DNA of 64,000 nucleotides from Pseudomonas entomophila (lineage in GTDB: Bacteria > Pseudomonadota > Gammaproteobacteria > Pseudomonadales > Pseudomonadaceae): positions 1-64,000 of the forward strand of contig NZ_JARPQB010000014.1 in the NCBI RefSeq assembly GCF_029478665.1, written 5' to 3'. This document shows, piece by piece, positions 29,101 to 37,335 of the stretch; within the stretch, counting starts at the first letter, position 1; every line of letters begins with the position of its first letter. The notes under the pieces are model-generated. The model saw only the letters and a list, made by a program, of their open reading frames with translations, was not told where the DNA came from and searched no databases. The translations under genes were made by a program, and so were the position numbers.

Positions 29101-30504
29101 TCACAAGTCGCGACGCCAGAACAGTTCATGTCGGCGCACCGCCTTGCGGAAGAACTCGTTCTCCCCGTACGGCGATGGGCGGCGCCCTGCCAGCCAGCGT
29201 TGCAACGCTCGGCGCAGGCGACGCTTGAAAGGGGGGGCAGGTTGCAAGTCGTGCATCATGCCCAGGGCCATGGCCTTGTCACGCTGGGTGTCGATGTCCA
29301 GCACCAGGCTGCAGGGCGCCCAGGCTTCAACGGCTTCCAGTTGCGGCGGCAAGGCCACGCCATCACCGCTGTCACCCATTGGCCAGCGGTCGTTGTCATG
29401 CAGGTGGTTGGCGTAGCACAGCAAGGTTTCAGGCTGCCACGCCAGGCCTTGCAGCGCTTCGAGCACCGCGGCCTGGGCACAGATGTGGTCCGGGTGCGGA
29501 TCCAGCATCGGATGCGGCATCACCAGCACCTGGGGCCGCGCCATCTCGAGCAGGGCGCGCAGGTCGGCCAGCAGGTTGTGCCAGGTCGGCGCACCATCGG
29601 CATCGGCTGGCAGCGGGAACGGATTGAATCGGCGGAACGGGCGAATATCGGCCATGTCGGCCTCACGCGAGCCCATCGACTGATCCGGCGCGGCCTGCAT
29701 GGCCGGCAGTTGCAGACAGAAGTAGCCCAACTGCACGCAACGCGACGCCGGCACGCCGGCCCAACGCGGAACGGCGATGCTGTCCCAGGCACGCAGGCGG
29801 CCCTTCAGCCTGGCTGCCTCGGCCTTGGCCAGACCCATGGCCTGATAATGTTCGGCCTCGATCTCACCGGCGGTCAGGGTGACCACCCAGGTTTCGTCGG
29901 CCTGGCTGTAGAGGCCGTAGGCCGCCAGCTCGGCGTCGTCGGCATGGGGAGCGATGACCATCACCCGGCGTTTGCGCAGTTCGACCGCGGGGGTTATCCA
30001 CAAGCGCGGCGCGCCCTGCAATCGGCAATGCCGACCACGCAGGCGCAACGTGCCGGCCATAAGCGGTTCGGCCAACCCCGTCAGGTTGAGGAAGCGCGCC
30101 CCTTTGACGCCACGCTCGAACGTTTGCATGTCGCTGGCGGCCCCCGCCAGCAGCTCGACGCGAGGGTCGAGGAAACGACCGAGCCAACTGCTGCGGACAC
30201 CGACTTCAAGGATCAGTGTCTCGTCACCCTGCAGCGCAACATCGGTTTGCAGAAGATCGCCCTGCAGGCTTGCTGCGGCTTCGCGAGTGTCCTCAGCGAA
30301 ACGGTAGGCGTAATCTTCACCCGGCGAGTAGAACAGGTGATCGGCGAACCACGCTTCGTGCACTGCCCACAGCAGCGGCAGCAGCACCAGCGGCAACCAC
30401 CAGGCCACGAGCACACCCAGGGCGACCAGCATCAGCAGGCCCGCCAGCAACCCCAGGCGCTTGTTACGCCGGTGGCGCTTGAGCAACTGCTGCTTGCGGC
30501 TCAC
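29101..30504 (-). CDS. dnpA: PIG-L/LmbE-type de-N-acetylase, DnpA-like
   Basis: 467 residues from a GTG that overlaps the stop of the upstream mig-14-like gene (GTGA). The N-terminus is basic, followed by a long hydrophobic region (about residues 18-50, two membrane segments). The C-terminal half is a zinc-dependent PIG-L deacetylase: VMVIAPHADDAELAAYG holds the HxDD metal site, and MPHPMLDPHPDHICAQAAVLEAL the second His motif. In P. aeruginosa the equivalent PA5002 (DnpA) sits between ssg and mig-14 and affects fluoroquinolone tolerance. The same order here supports orthology. The physiological substrate is unknown; an N-acetyl sugar of LPS or a surface glycan is likely. Confidence 0.85.
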   Translation of the reverse strand: MSRKQQLLKRHRRNKRLGLLAGLLMLVALGVLVAWWLPLVLLPLLWAVHEAWFADHLFYSPGEDYAYRFAEDTREAAASLQGDLLQTDVALQGDETLILEVGVRSSWLGRFLDPRVELLAGAASDMQTFERGVKGARFLNLTGLAEPLMAGTLRLRGRHCRLQGAPRLWITPAVELRKRRVMVIAPHADDAELAAYGLYSQADETWVVTLTAGEIEAEHYQAMGLAKAEAARLKGRLRAWDSIAVPRWAGVPASRCVQLGYFCLQLPAMQAAPDQSMGSREADMADIRPFRRFNPFPLPADADGAPTWHNLLADLRALLEMARPQVLVMPHPMLDPHPDHICAQAAVLEALQGLAWQPETLLCYANHLHDNDRWPMGDSGDGVALPPQLEAVEAWAPCSLVLDIDTQRDKAMALGMMHDLQPAPPFKRRLRRALQRWLAGRRPSPYGENEFFRKAVRRHELFWRRDL

Positions 30505-31397
30505 GACTGGAACACCGGCACAGCGTTGCACCAACGGTCCTTGTATTCGCGATCGGCACGACCGAACGAGAATCGCAGTGCCTTGCCGCGAGCGTTGGCA
30601 TCCTCCCAGGCGGCCTGGGTGTTGAGGAAGCTCAGCACGCTGCCCGGGCTGAAGGCCTTGGTTTCAGGGTCGACACCGCCATTGACGTACTCCACGCTGA
30701 TCCACTCGGGCGCCTCGACCCGGTATACCAGCTGGATGGCAATGGCCGCCCCGTCGAGGAACAACACCGAGCCGATCAGCAGCTCGCGCAGGCGCTCGAC
30801 CACCTCTGCCATACGTGCCGCGCCAGTGGCCGGGAAGCCCCAGCGACGCTGGAACAGGTCGCAGTACAGGGTAGCGATTTCGGTGGCAGTGAAGTCACTG
30901 ATCGGGCGCACCTGGCCGCCCGCCTCTTCCAGCAGGCGCAGCTCGCGTCGCTGGTTGTAGCGAAACTTCTTTGAAAGGTCTTCGTGCGCACGGGCCATGG
31001 CCAACTGCTCGGGTTGCGCCTTCAGGCCACTGAAGCGCCCCTGGTTCAGTTCCGACAGGTAACGCCCGGCATGGCGCAACGGCGCCGCCGCGTCGGTGGC
31101 GGCCGGCAGGATGATCTCGGCGTTACCCAGGTCGAACAGGCCTTTCTTGCCGTGACGCTTGAGCACGTCCTTGGACAGCGCCAGATGGCGGCCCCAGGCC
31201 GGCAATGCGGCCTTGAGCTCACCGCCCTGCACCCAGCCGAGATAACGCACCGGGATCTGCGCGAGGTCGGCCAGTTGCTCGATTACCAGCGGATGCGTGG
31301 CCACGCTGCCACCGAAACGCTGCCAGGCCTCGTTGTAGGCGGCCGCGTCGATGACCTGCCAGCCGCGCTCGCGCCAGGCTTGAATGTGCTTGAGCAT
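30501..31397 (-). CDS. mig-14: Mig-14 family GNAT-like protein
   Basis: 298 residues, cytoplasmic or peripheral at the inner membrane. The second half has an acyl-transferase-like fold (GNAT/FemAB relatives) with SKKFRYNQRRELRLLEEAGG, VLFLDGAAIAIQLVYRVEAPEWISVEYVNGG and PGSVLSFLNTQAAWEDANARGKALRFSFGRADREYKDRWC. This matches Mig-14, linked to antimicrobial-peptide resistance in Salmonella and placed beside dnpA in P. aeruginosa. The ATG is interlocked with the stop of the upstream glycosyltransferase (TGATG), and its own stop is overlapped by dnpA, so the three are translationally coupled. Confidence 0.83.
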   Translation of the reverse strand: MLKHIQAWRERGWQVIDAAAYNEAWQRFGGSVATHPLVIEQLADLAQIPVRYLGWVQGGELKAALPAWGRHLALSKDVLKRHGKKGLFDLGNAEIILPAATDAAAPLRHAGRYLSELNQGRFSGLKAQPEQLAMARAHEDLSKKFRYNQRRELRLLEEAGGQVRPISDFTATEIATLYCDLFQRRWGFPATGAARMAEVVERLRELLIGSVLFLDGAAIAIQLVYRVEAPEWISVEYVNGGVDPETKAFSPGSVLSFLNTQAAWEDANARGKALRFSFGRADREYKDRWCNAVPVFQS

Positions 31398-32527
31398 CAG
31401 GCCTCCGCCACCAGCGTGCGCACGTGCGGCAATTGCCAGAAGGCATCGCGTACCGCCTGGTCACTGAAGCGTTCATGCAGGCGCTGGAGCATATGCTGGG
31501 TGCACAACGCGCGCTGCTGCTCATCAAGCCCGGCCATATGTTTCAGGGCCTGAGCCAGGTGCGCGGCGTCGCCCAACGGGAACAACACGCCCACGCCCTC
31601 GACGACTTCGCGGGCGCCGCCGCAAGCGGTGGCCAGCACCGGCACGCCAGCGACCATCGCCTCGAGCAGGACCATCCCGAACGGTTCGTGGTCGGAGCTC
31701 AAGGCGAACACATCGAAGGCCTGGAAATAGCGACGGGCATCCGGCACCTGGCCGAGAAAGTCGACTTGAGCGGCAACCCCCAGCTCAGTTGCCTGTGCCT
31801 TGAGCTGCGCCTCCAGGCGCCCTTTGCCGAGGATCGCCAGGCGCGCACCGGCAGGCAGCCCCGGCAGCGCTTCGGCAAAGCCGCGCAGCAAGGTGGCCTG
31901 ATCCTTGTCCGGGTGCAGGCGCCCGACATTACCCACGACCCAGGCCTGCTCATCCAGCCCCAGGGCCCGCCGTGCCTCGTCGCGCGGCACGAGGGTGGCC
32001 TGCAACGCCGCGACATCGATACGGTTGTACAGGGTCTGGATACGCTCGGCCGGCCACTGCGCCAGGCAACGGCGCATGTCGTCACGCACCGCATCCGACA
32101 CCCCCAGCAGGCTCAGGCGCTTGCGGAACAGGTTGGCGAACAGGCGCCGCCCCTTGCGCTGGTAGTCGCCGAAGGCGTGATGTACGCCGATCACCGGCAA
32201 GCCGGTGGCCAGCAGTGCCACGTAGATCGGCTTGAAGCGATGAGCGATGCAGAAACTGAAATTGCGCTGCGCGGCGATCTTGCGCAGCGCCCGGATCGCG
32301 CCCAGCTTCAGGCCGCGCACGGCCTTGGAGCTGAACTCAAGAAACAGCACCTCGTCCGAGGCGCAGCCTGCCGCGACCTGCGCGTCGGCTGCTCCGGTGA
32401 GGAAGACGGTGGTGACCTTGTAGCCGCTGCCCTGGAACAGGCTGGCATATTGACGGGCGCAATCGAGGAACGGCCCGTCATAGCCATGGCAGAACTGCAG
32501 GATCCGTGGTTCAGAGCGGCTGGTCAT
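31397..32527 (-). CDS. Glycosyltransferase, GT4 type, WapH-like
   Basis: 376 residues from the ATG giving MTSRSEPRILQFCHGYDGPFLDCARQYASLF, which overlaps the last 17 nt of the carbamoyltransferase gene. The GT-B donor half is standard: WVVGNVGRLHPDKDQATLLRGFAEAL, LAILGKGRLEAQLK, VDFLGQVPDARRYFQAFDVFALSSDHEPFGMVLLEAMVAGVPVLATACGG. The equivalent position in P. aeruginosa (PA5004, between mig-14 and the carbamoyltransferase) is WapH, a core glucosyltransferase; I infer a similar outer-core role. The sugar donor is not determinable here. Confidence 0.82.
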   Translation of the reverse strand: MTSRSEPRILQFCHGYDGPFLDCARQYASLFQGSGYKVTTVFLTGAADAQVAAGCASDEVLFLEFSSKAVRGLKLGAIRALRKIAAQRNFSFCIAHRFKPIYVALLATGLPVIGVHHAFGDYQRKGRRLFANLFRKRLSLLGVSDAVRDDMRRCLAQWPAERIQTLYNRIDVAALQATLVPRDEARRALGLDEQAWVVGNVGRLHPDKDQATLLRGFAEALPGLPAGARLAILGKGRLEAQLKAQATELGVAAQVDFLGQVPDARRYFQAFDVFALSSDHEPFGMVLLEAMVAGVPVLATACGGAREVVEGVGVLFPLGDAAHLAQALKHMAGLDEQQRALCTQHMLQRLHERFSDQAVRDAFWQLPHVRTLVAEA

Positions 32528-34268
32528 ACGGCGCCGCGCCATCCTTGACCACCAGGATATCTTCCATGATCAGGTACTGCAGGTCCGAGCCGAAGAACAT
32601 GTTCAGGGCGTCGGTCGGCGAGCAGATCATGGGTTCGCCACGGCGGTTGAGCGAAGTGTTCAGCGACACGCCGTTGCCGGTCAGGTCTTCCAGCGCCTTC
32701 ATCATGTCGTAGTAACGCGGGTTGTACTCGCGCTTGAGCACCTGGGCGCGGGACGTGCCGTCCTCGTGCACCACTTCCGGCACGCGGGTCTTCCACTCTT
32801 CAGCCACTTCGAAGGTGAAGGTCATGAACGGTGCCGGGTGGTCGATCTTGATCATCTGCGGCGCCACGGTGTCGAGCATCGACGGGCAGAAAGGCCTCCA
32901 GCGCTCGCGGAACTTGATCTGGTGGTTGATGCGGTCGGCCACGCCTTCCACGCTTGGGCAACCAATGATCGAGCGACCACCCAGGGCACGCGGGCCGAAC
33001 TCCATGCGGCCCTGGAACCAGGCCACCGGGTTGCCATCGACCATGATCCTGGCGATCTGCTCAGGCATGTTCTCGAGCTTGCGCCATTTCGGTTGGCTCG
33101 GGTGGCGGGCACAGGCGGCGACCACGTCTTCGTTGGAGTATGCAGGGCCGAGGTAGACATGTTCCATCTTCTCGACCGGCACACCACGGGCGTGAGAAAC
33201 GTAGGCTGCGGCACCCACCGCGGTACCGGCGTCACCGGAAGCCGGCTGGACGAACAGCTCTTTCACGTCGTCACGGGCGATGATCTTCTGGTTCAGCTTG
33301 ACGTTCAGCGCACAGCCGCCGGCGAAGGCCAGCTTGCCGGTTTCCTTCAACGTGTCGCCCAGATAGTGATCGATCATCTGCAGGGCGAGTTTCTCGAACA
33401 GCGCCTGCATGCTCGCCGCGTAGTGGATGTAAGGTTCGTCGGCGATGTCGCCTTCGCGTTTCGGGCCCAGCCACTCGATCAGCTTGGGCGAGAAGTAGAA
33501 GCCCTTGCCTTTCTCTTTATAGCGACGCAGGCCGATGACGTTGGCGTACTCGGTGTTGATCACCAGTTCGCCGTTTTCGAAGCTGGCCAGGCGCGAGAAG
33601 TCGTACTTGCTGGCATCGCCGTACGGTGCCATGCCCATGACCTTGAACTCGCCGTCGAGCATCTCGAAGCCGAGGAATTCGGTGATCGCGCCATACAGGC
33701 CGCCCAGCGAGTCCGGGTCGAAGAATTCCTTGATCTTGTGGATCTTGCCGTTTTCGCCGTAGCCGAAGAAGGTGGTGGCGTACTCACCCTTGCCGTCGAT
33801 ACCGAGGATCGCGGTCTTCTCCTTGAAGCCCGAGCAGTGGTAGGCGCTGGAGGCGTGGGCGAGGTGGTGCTCGACCGGCTCGATCTTGATCTTCTTCGGG
33901 TCGAAGCCCAGTTGTTCCAGGCACCAGACGATCTTCTTGCGGTAGCGCTTGTAGCGACGGTTGCCCATCAGCAGCGCGTCGAGGGCGCGGTCCGGGGCGT
34001 ACCAGTAGCGCTTGGCATAGTGCCAGCGGGCCTTGCCGAACAGGCTGATAGGCGCGAAGGGAATCGCCACCACGTCAACGTCCGATGGCTTGATGCCGGC
34101 CTGCTCCAGGCAGAACTTCGCCGACTCGTAGGGCATGCGGTTCTTCGCATGCTTGTCACGCACGAAGCGCTCTTCTTCGGCGGCGGCGATCAGCTTGCCG
34201 TCGATGTACAGGGCCGCGGAAGGGTCATGGCTAAGGGCGCCGGACAGGCCAAGAATCGTCAGTGCCAA
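32511..34268 (-). CDS. LPS core carbamoyltransferase (NodU/CmcH family)
   Basis: 585 residues. Pseudomonas LPS carries a 7-O-carbamoyl group on heptose II, and this family member at this locus (PA5005/WapO equivalent) is the expected enzyme. Seen: N-terminal ILGLSGALSHDPSAALYIDGKLIAAAEEERF, the metal and carbamoyl-adenylate motif VEHHLAHASSAYHCSGF, KVMGMAPYGD, and the YrdC-like C-terminal half with GDAGTAVGAAAYV, EFGPRALGGRSIIG and NTSLNRRGEPMICSP. The start must be the TTG at 34266-34268, because an in-frame stop lies four codons upstream; GAGG gives an SD. It is the first gene of the minus-strand outer-core run. Confidence 0.9.
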   Translation of the reverse strand: MALTILGLSGALSHDPSAALYIDGKLIAAAEEERFVRDKHAKNRMPYESAKFCLEQAGIKPSDVDVVAIPFAPISLFGKARWHYAKRYWYAPDRALDALLMGNRRYKRYRKKIVWCLEQLGFDPKKIKIEPVEHHLAHASSAYHCSGFKEKTAILGIDGKGEYATTFFGYGENGKIHKIKEFFDPDSLGGLYGAITEFLGFEMLDGEFKVMGMAPYGDASKYDFSRLASFENGELVINTEYANVIGLRRYKEKGKGFYFSPKLIEWLGPKREGDIADEPYIHYAASMQALFEKLALQMIDHYLGDTLKETGKLAFAGGCALNVKLNQKIIARDDVKELFVQPASGDAGTAVGAAAYVSHARGVPVEKMEHVYLGPAYSNEDVVAACARHPSQPKWRKLENMPEQIARIMVDGNPVAWFQGRMEFGPRALGGRSIIGCPSVEGVADRINHQIKFRERWRPFCPSMLDTVAPQMIKIDHPAPFMTFTFEVAEEWKTRVPEVVHEDGTSRAQVLKREYNPRYYDMMKALEDLTGNGVSLNTSLNRRGEPMICSPTDALNMFFGSDLQYLIMEDILVVKDGAAPYDQPL

Positions 34269-34371
34269 GGGTCTAGCCTCTCAAATCGGTAGAAATGCGC
34301 CAGCGGCCTCTTGGGCGGATGGCGGCTAAAGGGCGGGATTATAACGCAAAGATCAAGGACACACCGCCCCC

Positions 34372-34490
34372 TTGTAGGAGCGGCCTTGTGCCGCGAAAGG
34401 GGCGCGAAGCGGCCCCAGGCTTTCAGCTTCGCCATCGAAATCGCGGGGCTGCTGCGCAGCCCTTTCGCGGCACAAGGCCGCTCCTACAAG
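34372..34490. repeat. REP pair, GGCACAAGGCC class, widely spaced
   Basis: TTGTAGGAGCGGCCTTGTGC and the inverted GCACAAGGCCGCTCCTACAA enclose about 75 nt that themselves contain short inverted repeats (GCGAAGCGGCCCC and GGGGCTGCTGCGC types). The element fills the gap between rlmJ and the carbamoyltransferase gene. Confidence 0.87.
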
Positions 34491-34505
34491 AGCACGCGCC
34501 GCGGT

Positions 34506-35342
34506 TTATTCCGCGATCAGCCAGTCCATGCGGAAGCTGCCATCGGTCTGCGCCAGCTCCTTGGCGAGCCAGGGCAGCAGCGCCTTGAGTTCGTCCTCCA
34601 GGCCCCAGGGCGGGTTGGCGATCGCCAGGCCCGAACCGTTCAGGCCCTGCGGGCTGTCCTGGTGATGCACATACAGTTCGACCCGCAGCAGTTTGGGTGC
34701 GCCCGTGCTGGTCAGGTCCTGGTAGAAGCGGGTCAGCGAGCGCTGGTCCTTGATCGGGTACCAGATAGCCGCGACGGTCTGGCGCATGCGACCGATCGCC
34801 TCTTTCATGGCCACGGTGCAACGCTTGAGCTCGTCGGCCTGCTCGAACGGCGGGTCGATCAGCATGATCGCGCGCTTTTCCTGCACCGGCAGCAGTGCCC
34901 GCGGAATATGCCAGCCTTCACCCAGGTGCACGGTCACCCGTGGGTCCTTCTTCATGTTTTCCTTGAGCAGCGCCCCGTCTTCAGGGTGCTTCTCGTTGAG
35001 CAGGGCACGATCCTGCTGACGCATCAAGCGCCGGGCCAGCTCAGGGGAACCAGGGTAGTAGCGCAGCTCACCGTCCTGGTTCAGGCGCTTGATGATGCGC
35101 AGGTAGTCGGCGGTCATTTCCGGCAGATCGTCGCGATTCCACAAGCGGGCGACACCTTCGAGGTATTCGCCGGTACGGCTCGCCTGGTCGCCTTGCAGGT
35201 CATAGAGACCGAGGCCGGCATGGGTGTCGATGTAGGCGAACGGCTGCTCCTTGCGCGACATCAGGGCGATGAGGCGGGTGAGCACGATGTGCTTGAGGAC
35301 GTCGGCGTGGTTGCCGGCGTGGAAGGCGTGACGATAGTTCAT
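34506..35342 (-). CDS. rlmJ: 23S rRNA (adenine(2030)-N6)-methyltransferase
   Basis: 278 residues; methylates A2030 of 23S rRNA using SAM. The N-terminus MNYRHAFHAGNHADVLKHIVL is highly characteristic of RlmJ, followed by the SAM-binding FAYIDTHAGLGLYDL and the catalytic AIMLIDPPFEQADE (N6-adenine DPPF motif) near residue 163. ATG with AGGAG 8 nt upstream. A single gene flanked on both sides by REP pairs. Confidence 0.95.
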   Translation of the reverse strand: MNYRHAFHAGNHADVLKHIVLTRLIALMSRKEQPFAYIDTHAGLGLYDLQGDQASRTGEYLEGVARLWNRDDLPEMTADYLRIIKRLNQDGELRYYPGSPELARRLMRQQDRALLNEKHPEDGALLKENMKKDPRVTVHLGEGWHIPRALLPVQEKRAIMLIDPPFEQADELKRCTVAMKEAIGRMRQTVAAIWYPIKDQRSLTRFYQDLTSTGAPKLLRVELYVHHQDSPQGLNGSGLAIANPPWGLEDELKALLPWLAKELAQTDGSFRMDWLIAE

Positions 35343-35420
35343 GGCGACTCCTGCGGGGGCGGCAAGTTTACCTTGTCGCGACGGCGTCGTCAGGTGCGGC
35401 GGTCGATCGGTACTGAAGCG

Positions 35421-35483
35421 TTCGCCGGCAAGCCGGCCCCTACAAGCACAGCGTCATCTTGTAGGAGCCGGCTTGCCGGCGAA
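35421..35483. repeat. REP pair, GCCGGCTTGCCGGC class
   Basis: TTCGCCGGCAAGCCGGCCCC-TACAAG and the inverted TTGTAGGAGCCGGCTTGCCG-GCGAA are spaced about 12 nt apart between putP and rlmJ. Confidence 0.87.
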
Positions 35484-35494
35484 CCGCTCGAAGA

Positions 35495-36973
35495 TCACTT
35501 GTCGGCGTGATAGGCCGCGTCAGCGGTTTCAAAACGCGAAACCATGCTCTTCGACGGGCTGCCCAGCTTGCTCACCACCAGGATGGCAATGCTGGCGAAC
35601 AGGAAGCCCGGAATGATCTCGTACAGGCCCAGGCCCACGTAGTTCTTCCACAGGATCACGGTCAGCGCACCGACCACGATGCCGGCCAGCGCGCCGTTGC
35701 GGGTCATGCCTTTCCACAGCACCGAGATCAGCACCACCGGACCGAAGGCGGCACCGAAGCCCGCCCAGGCGTAGGCCACCAGGCCCAGCACGCGGTTTTC
35801 CGGGTTGGCGGCCATGGCGATGGCGATCAGGGCTACGGCCAGCACCATCAGGCGACCGACCCAGACCAGTTCCTTCTGCGAGGCATTCTTGCGCAGGAAC
35901 GACTTGTAGAAGTCTTCGGTCAGGGCGCTCGAGCACACCAGCAGCTGGCAGCTCAGGGTGCTCATCACCGCTGCCAGGATGGCCGACAGCAGAATACCCG
36001 CGATCCATGGGTTGAAGAGGATCTTGGCCAGCTCGATGAACACGCGCTCGTGGTTCTCGGTGACCGGACCCGCCAGATCAGGGTGCGCCGAGAAGTAGGC
36101 GATACCGAAGAAGCCGACGGCACAGGTGCCGCCCAGGCACAGGATCATCCAGGTCATGGAGATACGGCGGGCATTGGCGATCGATTTCACCGAATCAGCG
36201 GCCATGAAGCGCGCCAGGATGTGCGGCTGGCCGAAGTAGCCCAGCCCCCAGCCCATCAGCGAGATGATGCCGATGAAGGTGGCACCCTTGAACATGTCGA
36301 AGTGAGCCGGGTTCACCGCCTCGATCGCCATGAACGTGGTGTCGAAGCCACCAGTGGAGATCAGCACGATCACCGGAGTCAGGATCAGCGCGAAGATCAT
36401 CAGCGAGGCCTGCACGGTGTCAGTCCAGCTCACCGCCAGGAAGCCGCCGACGAAGGTGTAGGCGATGGTTGCCGCGGCACCCGCCCACAGGGCGGTCTCG
36501 TACGGCATGCCGAAGGTGCTTTCGAACAGGCGGGCGCCGGCGACGATGCCGGAGGCGCAGTAGATGGTGAAGAACACCAGGATGACGATGGCCGAGATGA
36601 TGCGCAGCAGGCCGGTCTGGTCTTCGAAGCGGCTGGAGAAGTAGTCCGGCAGCGTCAGGGCGTCACCGTTGTGCTCGGTCTGCACGCGCAGACGGCCGGC
36701 GACGAACAGCCAGTTCAGGTAGGCGCCGACGGTCAGGCCGATGGCGATCCAGGCCTCGGAAAGGCCCGCGAAATAGATGGCGCCCGGCAGGCCCATCAAC
36801 AGCCAGCCGCTCATGTCCGATGCGCCGGCGGAAAGCGCGGTGACCACGCTGCCGAGGCTACGGCCGCCGAGAATATAGTCGGAAAGGTTCTTGGTGGAGC
36901 GATAGGCGGCGAAGCCGATCAGCACCATTGCCGCAATGTAGATCACGAAGGTGATCGTTAGTGGATTGCCCAT
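35495..36973 (-). CDS. putP: Sodium/proline symporter PutP
   Basis: 492-residue inner-membrane Na+-coupled proline importer of the SSS family with 13 expected helices. The Na+ site is visible in ALSAGASDMSGWLLMGLPGA, where Asp53 corresponds to E. coli Asp55. Other family blocks are GALY/GAYLNWLFVAGRLR, GGFLAVSWTDTVQASLMIFAL, MGWGLGYFGQPHILARFMAA and AAVMSTLSCQLLVCSSALTEDFY. Divergent from putA with a 362-bp intergenic control region containing repeated GTTGCA motifs, so PutA-mediated repression in the absence of proline is expected. Confidence 0.97.
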   Translation of the reverse strand: MGNPLTITFVIYIAAMVLIGFAAYRSTKNLSDYILGGRSLGSVVTALSAGASDMSGWLLMGLPGAIYFAGLSEAWIAIGLTVGAYLNWLFVAGRLRVQTEHNGDALTLPDYFSSRFEDQTGLLRIISAIVILVFFTIYCASGIVAGARLFESTFGMPYETALWAGAAATIAYTFVGGFLAVSWTDTVQASLMIFALILTPVIVLISTGGFDTTFMAIEAVNPAHFDMFKGATFIGIISLMGWGLGYFGQPHILARFMAADSVKSIANARRISMTWMILCLGGTCAVGFFGIAYFSAHPDLAGPVTENHERVFIELAKILFNPWIAGILLSAILAAVMSTLSCQLLVCSSALTEDFYKSFLRKNASQKELVWVGRLMVLAVALIAIAMAANPENRVLGLVAYAWAGFGAAFGPVVLISVLWKGMTRNGALAGIVVGALTVILWKNYVGLGLYEIIPGFLFASIAILVVSKLGSPSKSMVSRFETADAAYHADK

Positions 36974-37027
36974 GAGTTGTGCCCTGGCGTTGTTTTTATC
37001 TCTTGCGAACCGCCGTGCACGACGACG

Positions 37028-37264
37028 GTTGCACCCAGGCGGCGCATCCTATGCAACAACATGAACGAGGTGCAACCATTTTTCATTTGCAAGTTGCACC
37101 CAGTCATGATTTTTCAGACAAAGCCTCTTTTTTGCTCCTTTTCGGAGCAAACATCGCGTTTTACATAAGCAAATGCACCAAAACAGCCCCTTTGAGCTAT
37201 CCAAAAACGCCCTTCAGACGAGTTGCACCTTTGCCGCGAAGATTTCGGGTTGCACCCGGTTGCA
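37028..37264. promoter_or_regulatory. put control region with seven GTTGCA hexamers (candidate PutA operators)
   Basis: The putP-putA gap (36974-37335) holds GTTGCA at 37028, 37093, 37222, 37249 and 37259 on the plus strand and its complement TGCAAC at 37052 and 37071. All five plus-strand copies continue as GTTGCACC. GTTGCA is the core recognised by the ribbon-helix-helix domain of E. coli PutA, and the PutA encoded here retains that domain. The rest of the region is comparatively AT-rich. Confidence 0.75.
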
Positions 37265-37289
37265 CCCGAATTGTCCTACAGGCTAATCT
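37260..37289 (+). promoter_or_regulatory. Candidate putA promoter overlapped by an operator motif
   Basis: TTGCAC (37260-37265) and TAATCT (37284-37289) are spaced 18 nt apart and would start transcription about 40 nt before the putA ATG. The -35 hexamer lies inside the GTTGCA copy at 37259-37264, which would give direct steric repression by PutA. Assigned by inspection. Confidence 0.45.
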
Positions 37290-37335
37290 TGCCTCCAGCT
37301 TAGGCCACGCCCGTGGCCAATAACGAGGATAAGAA

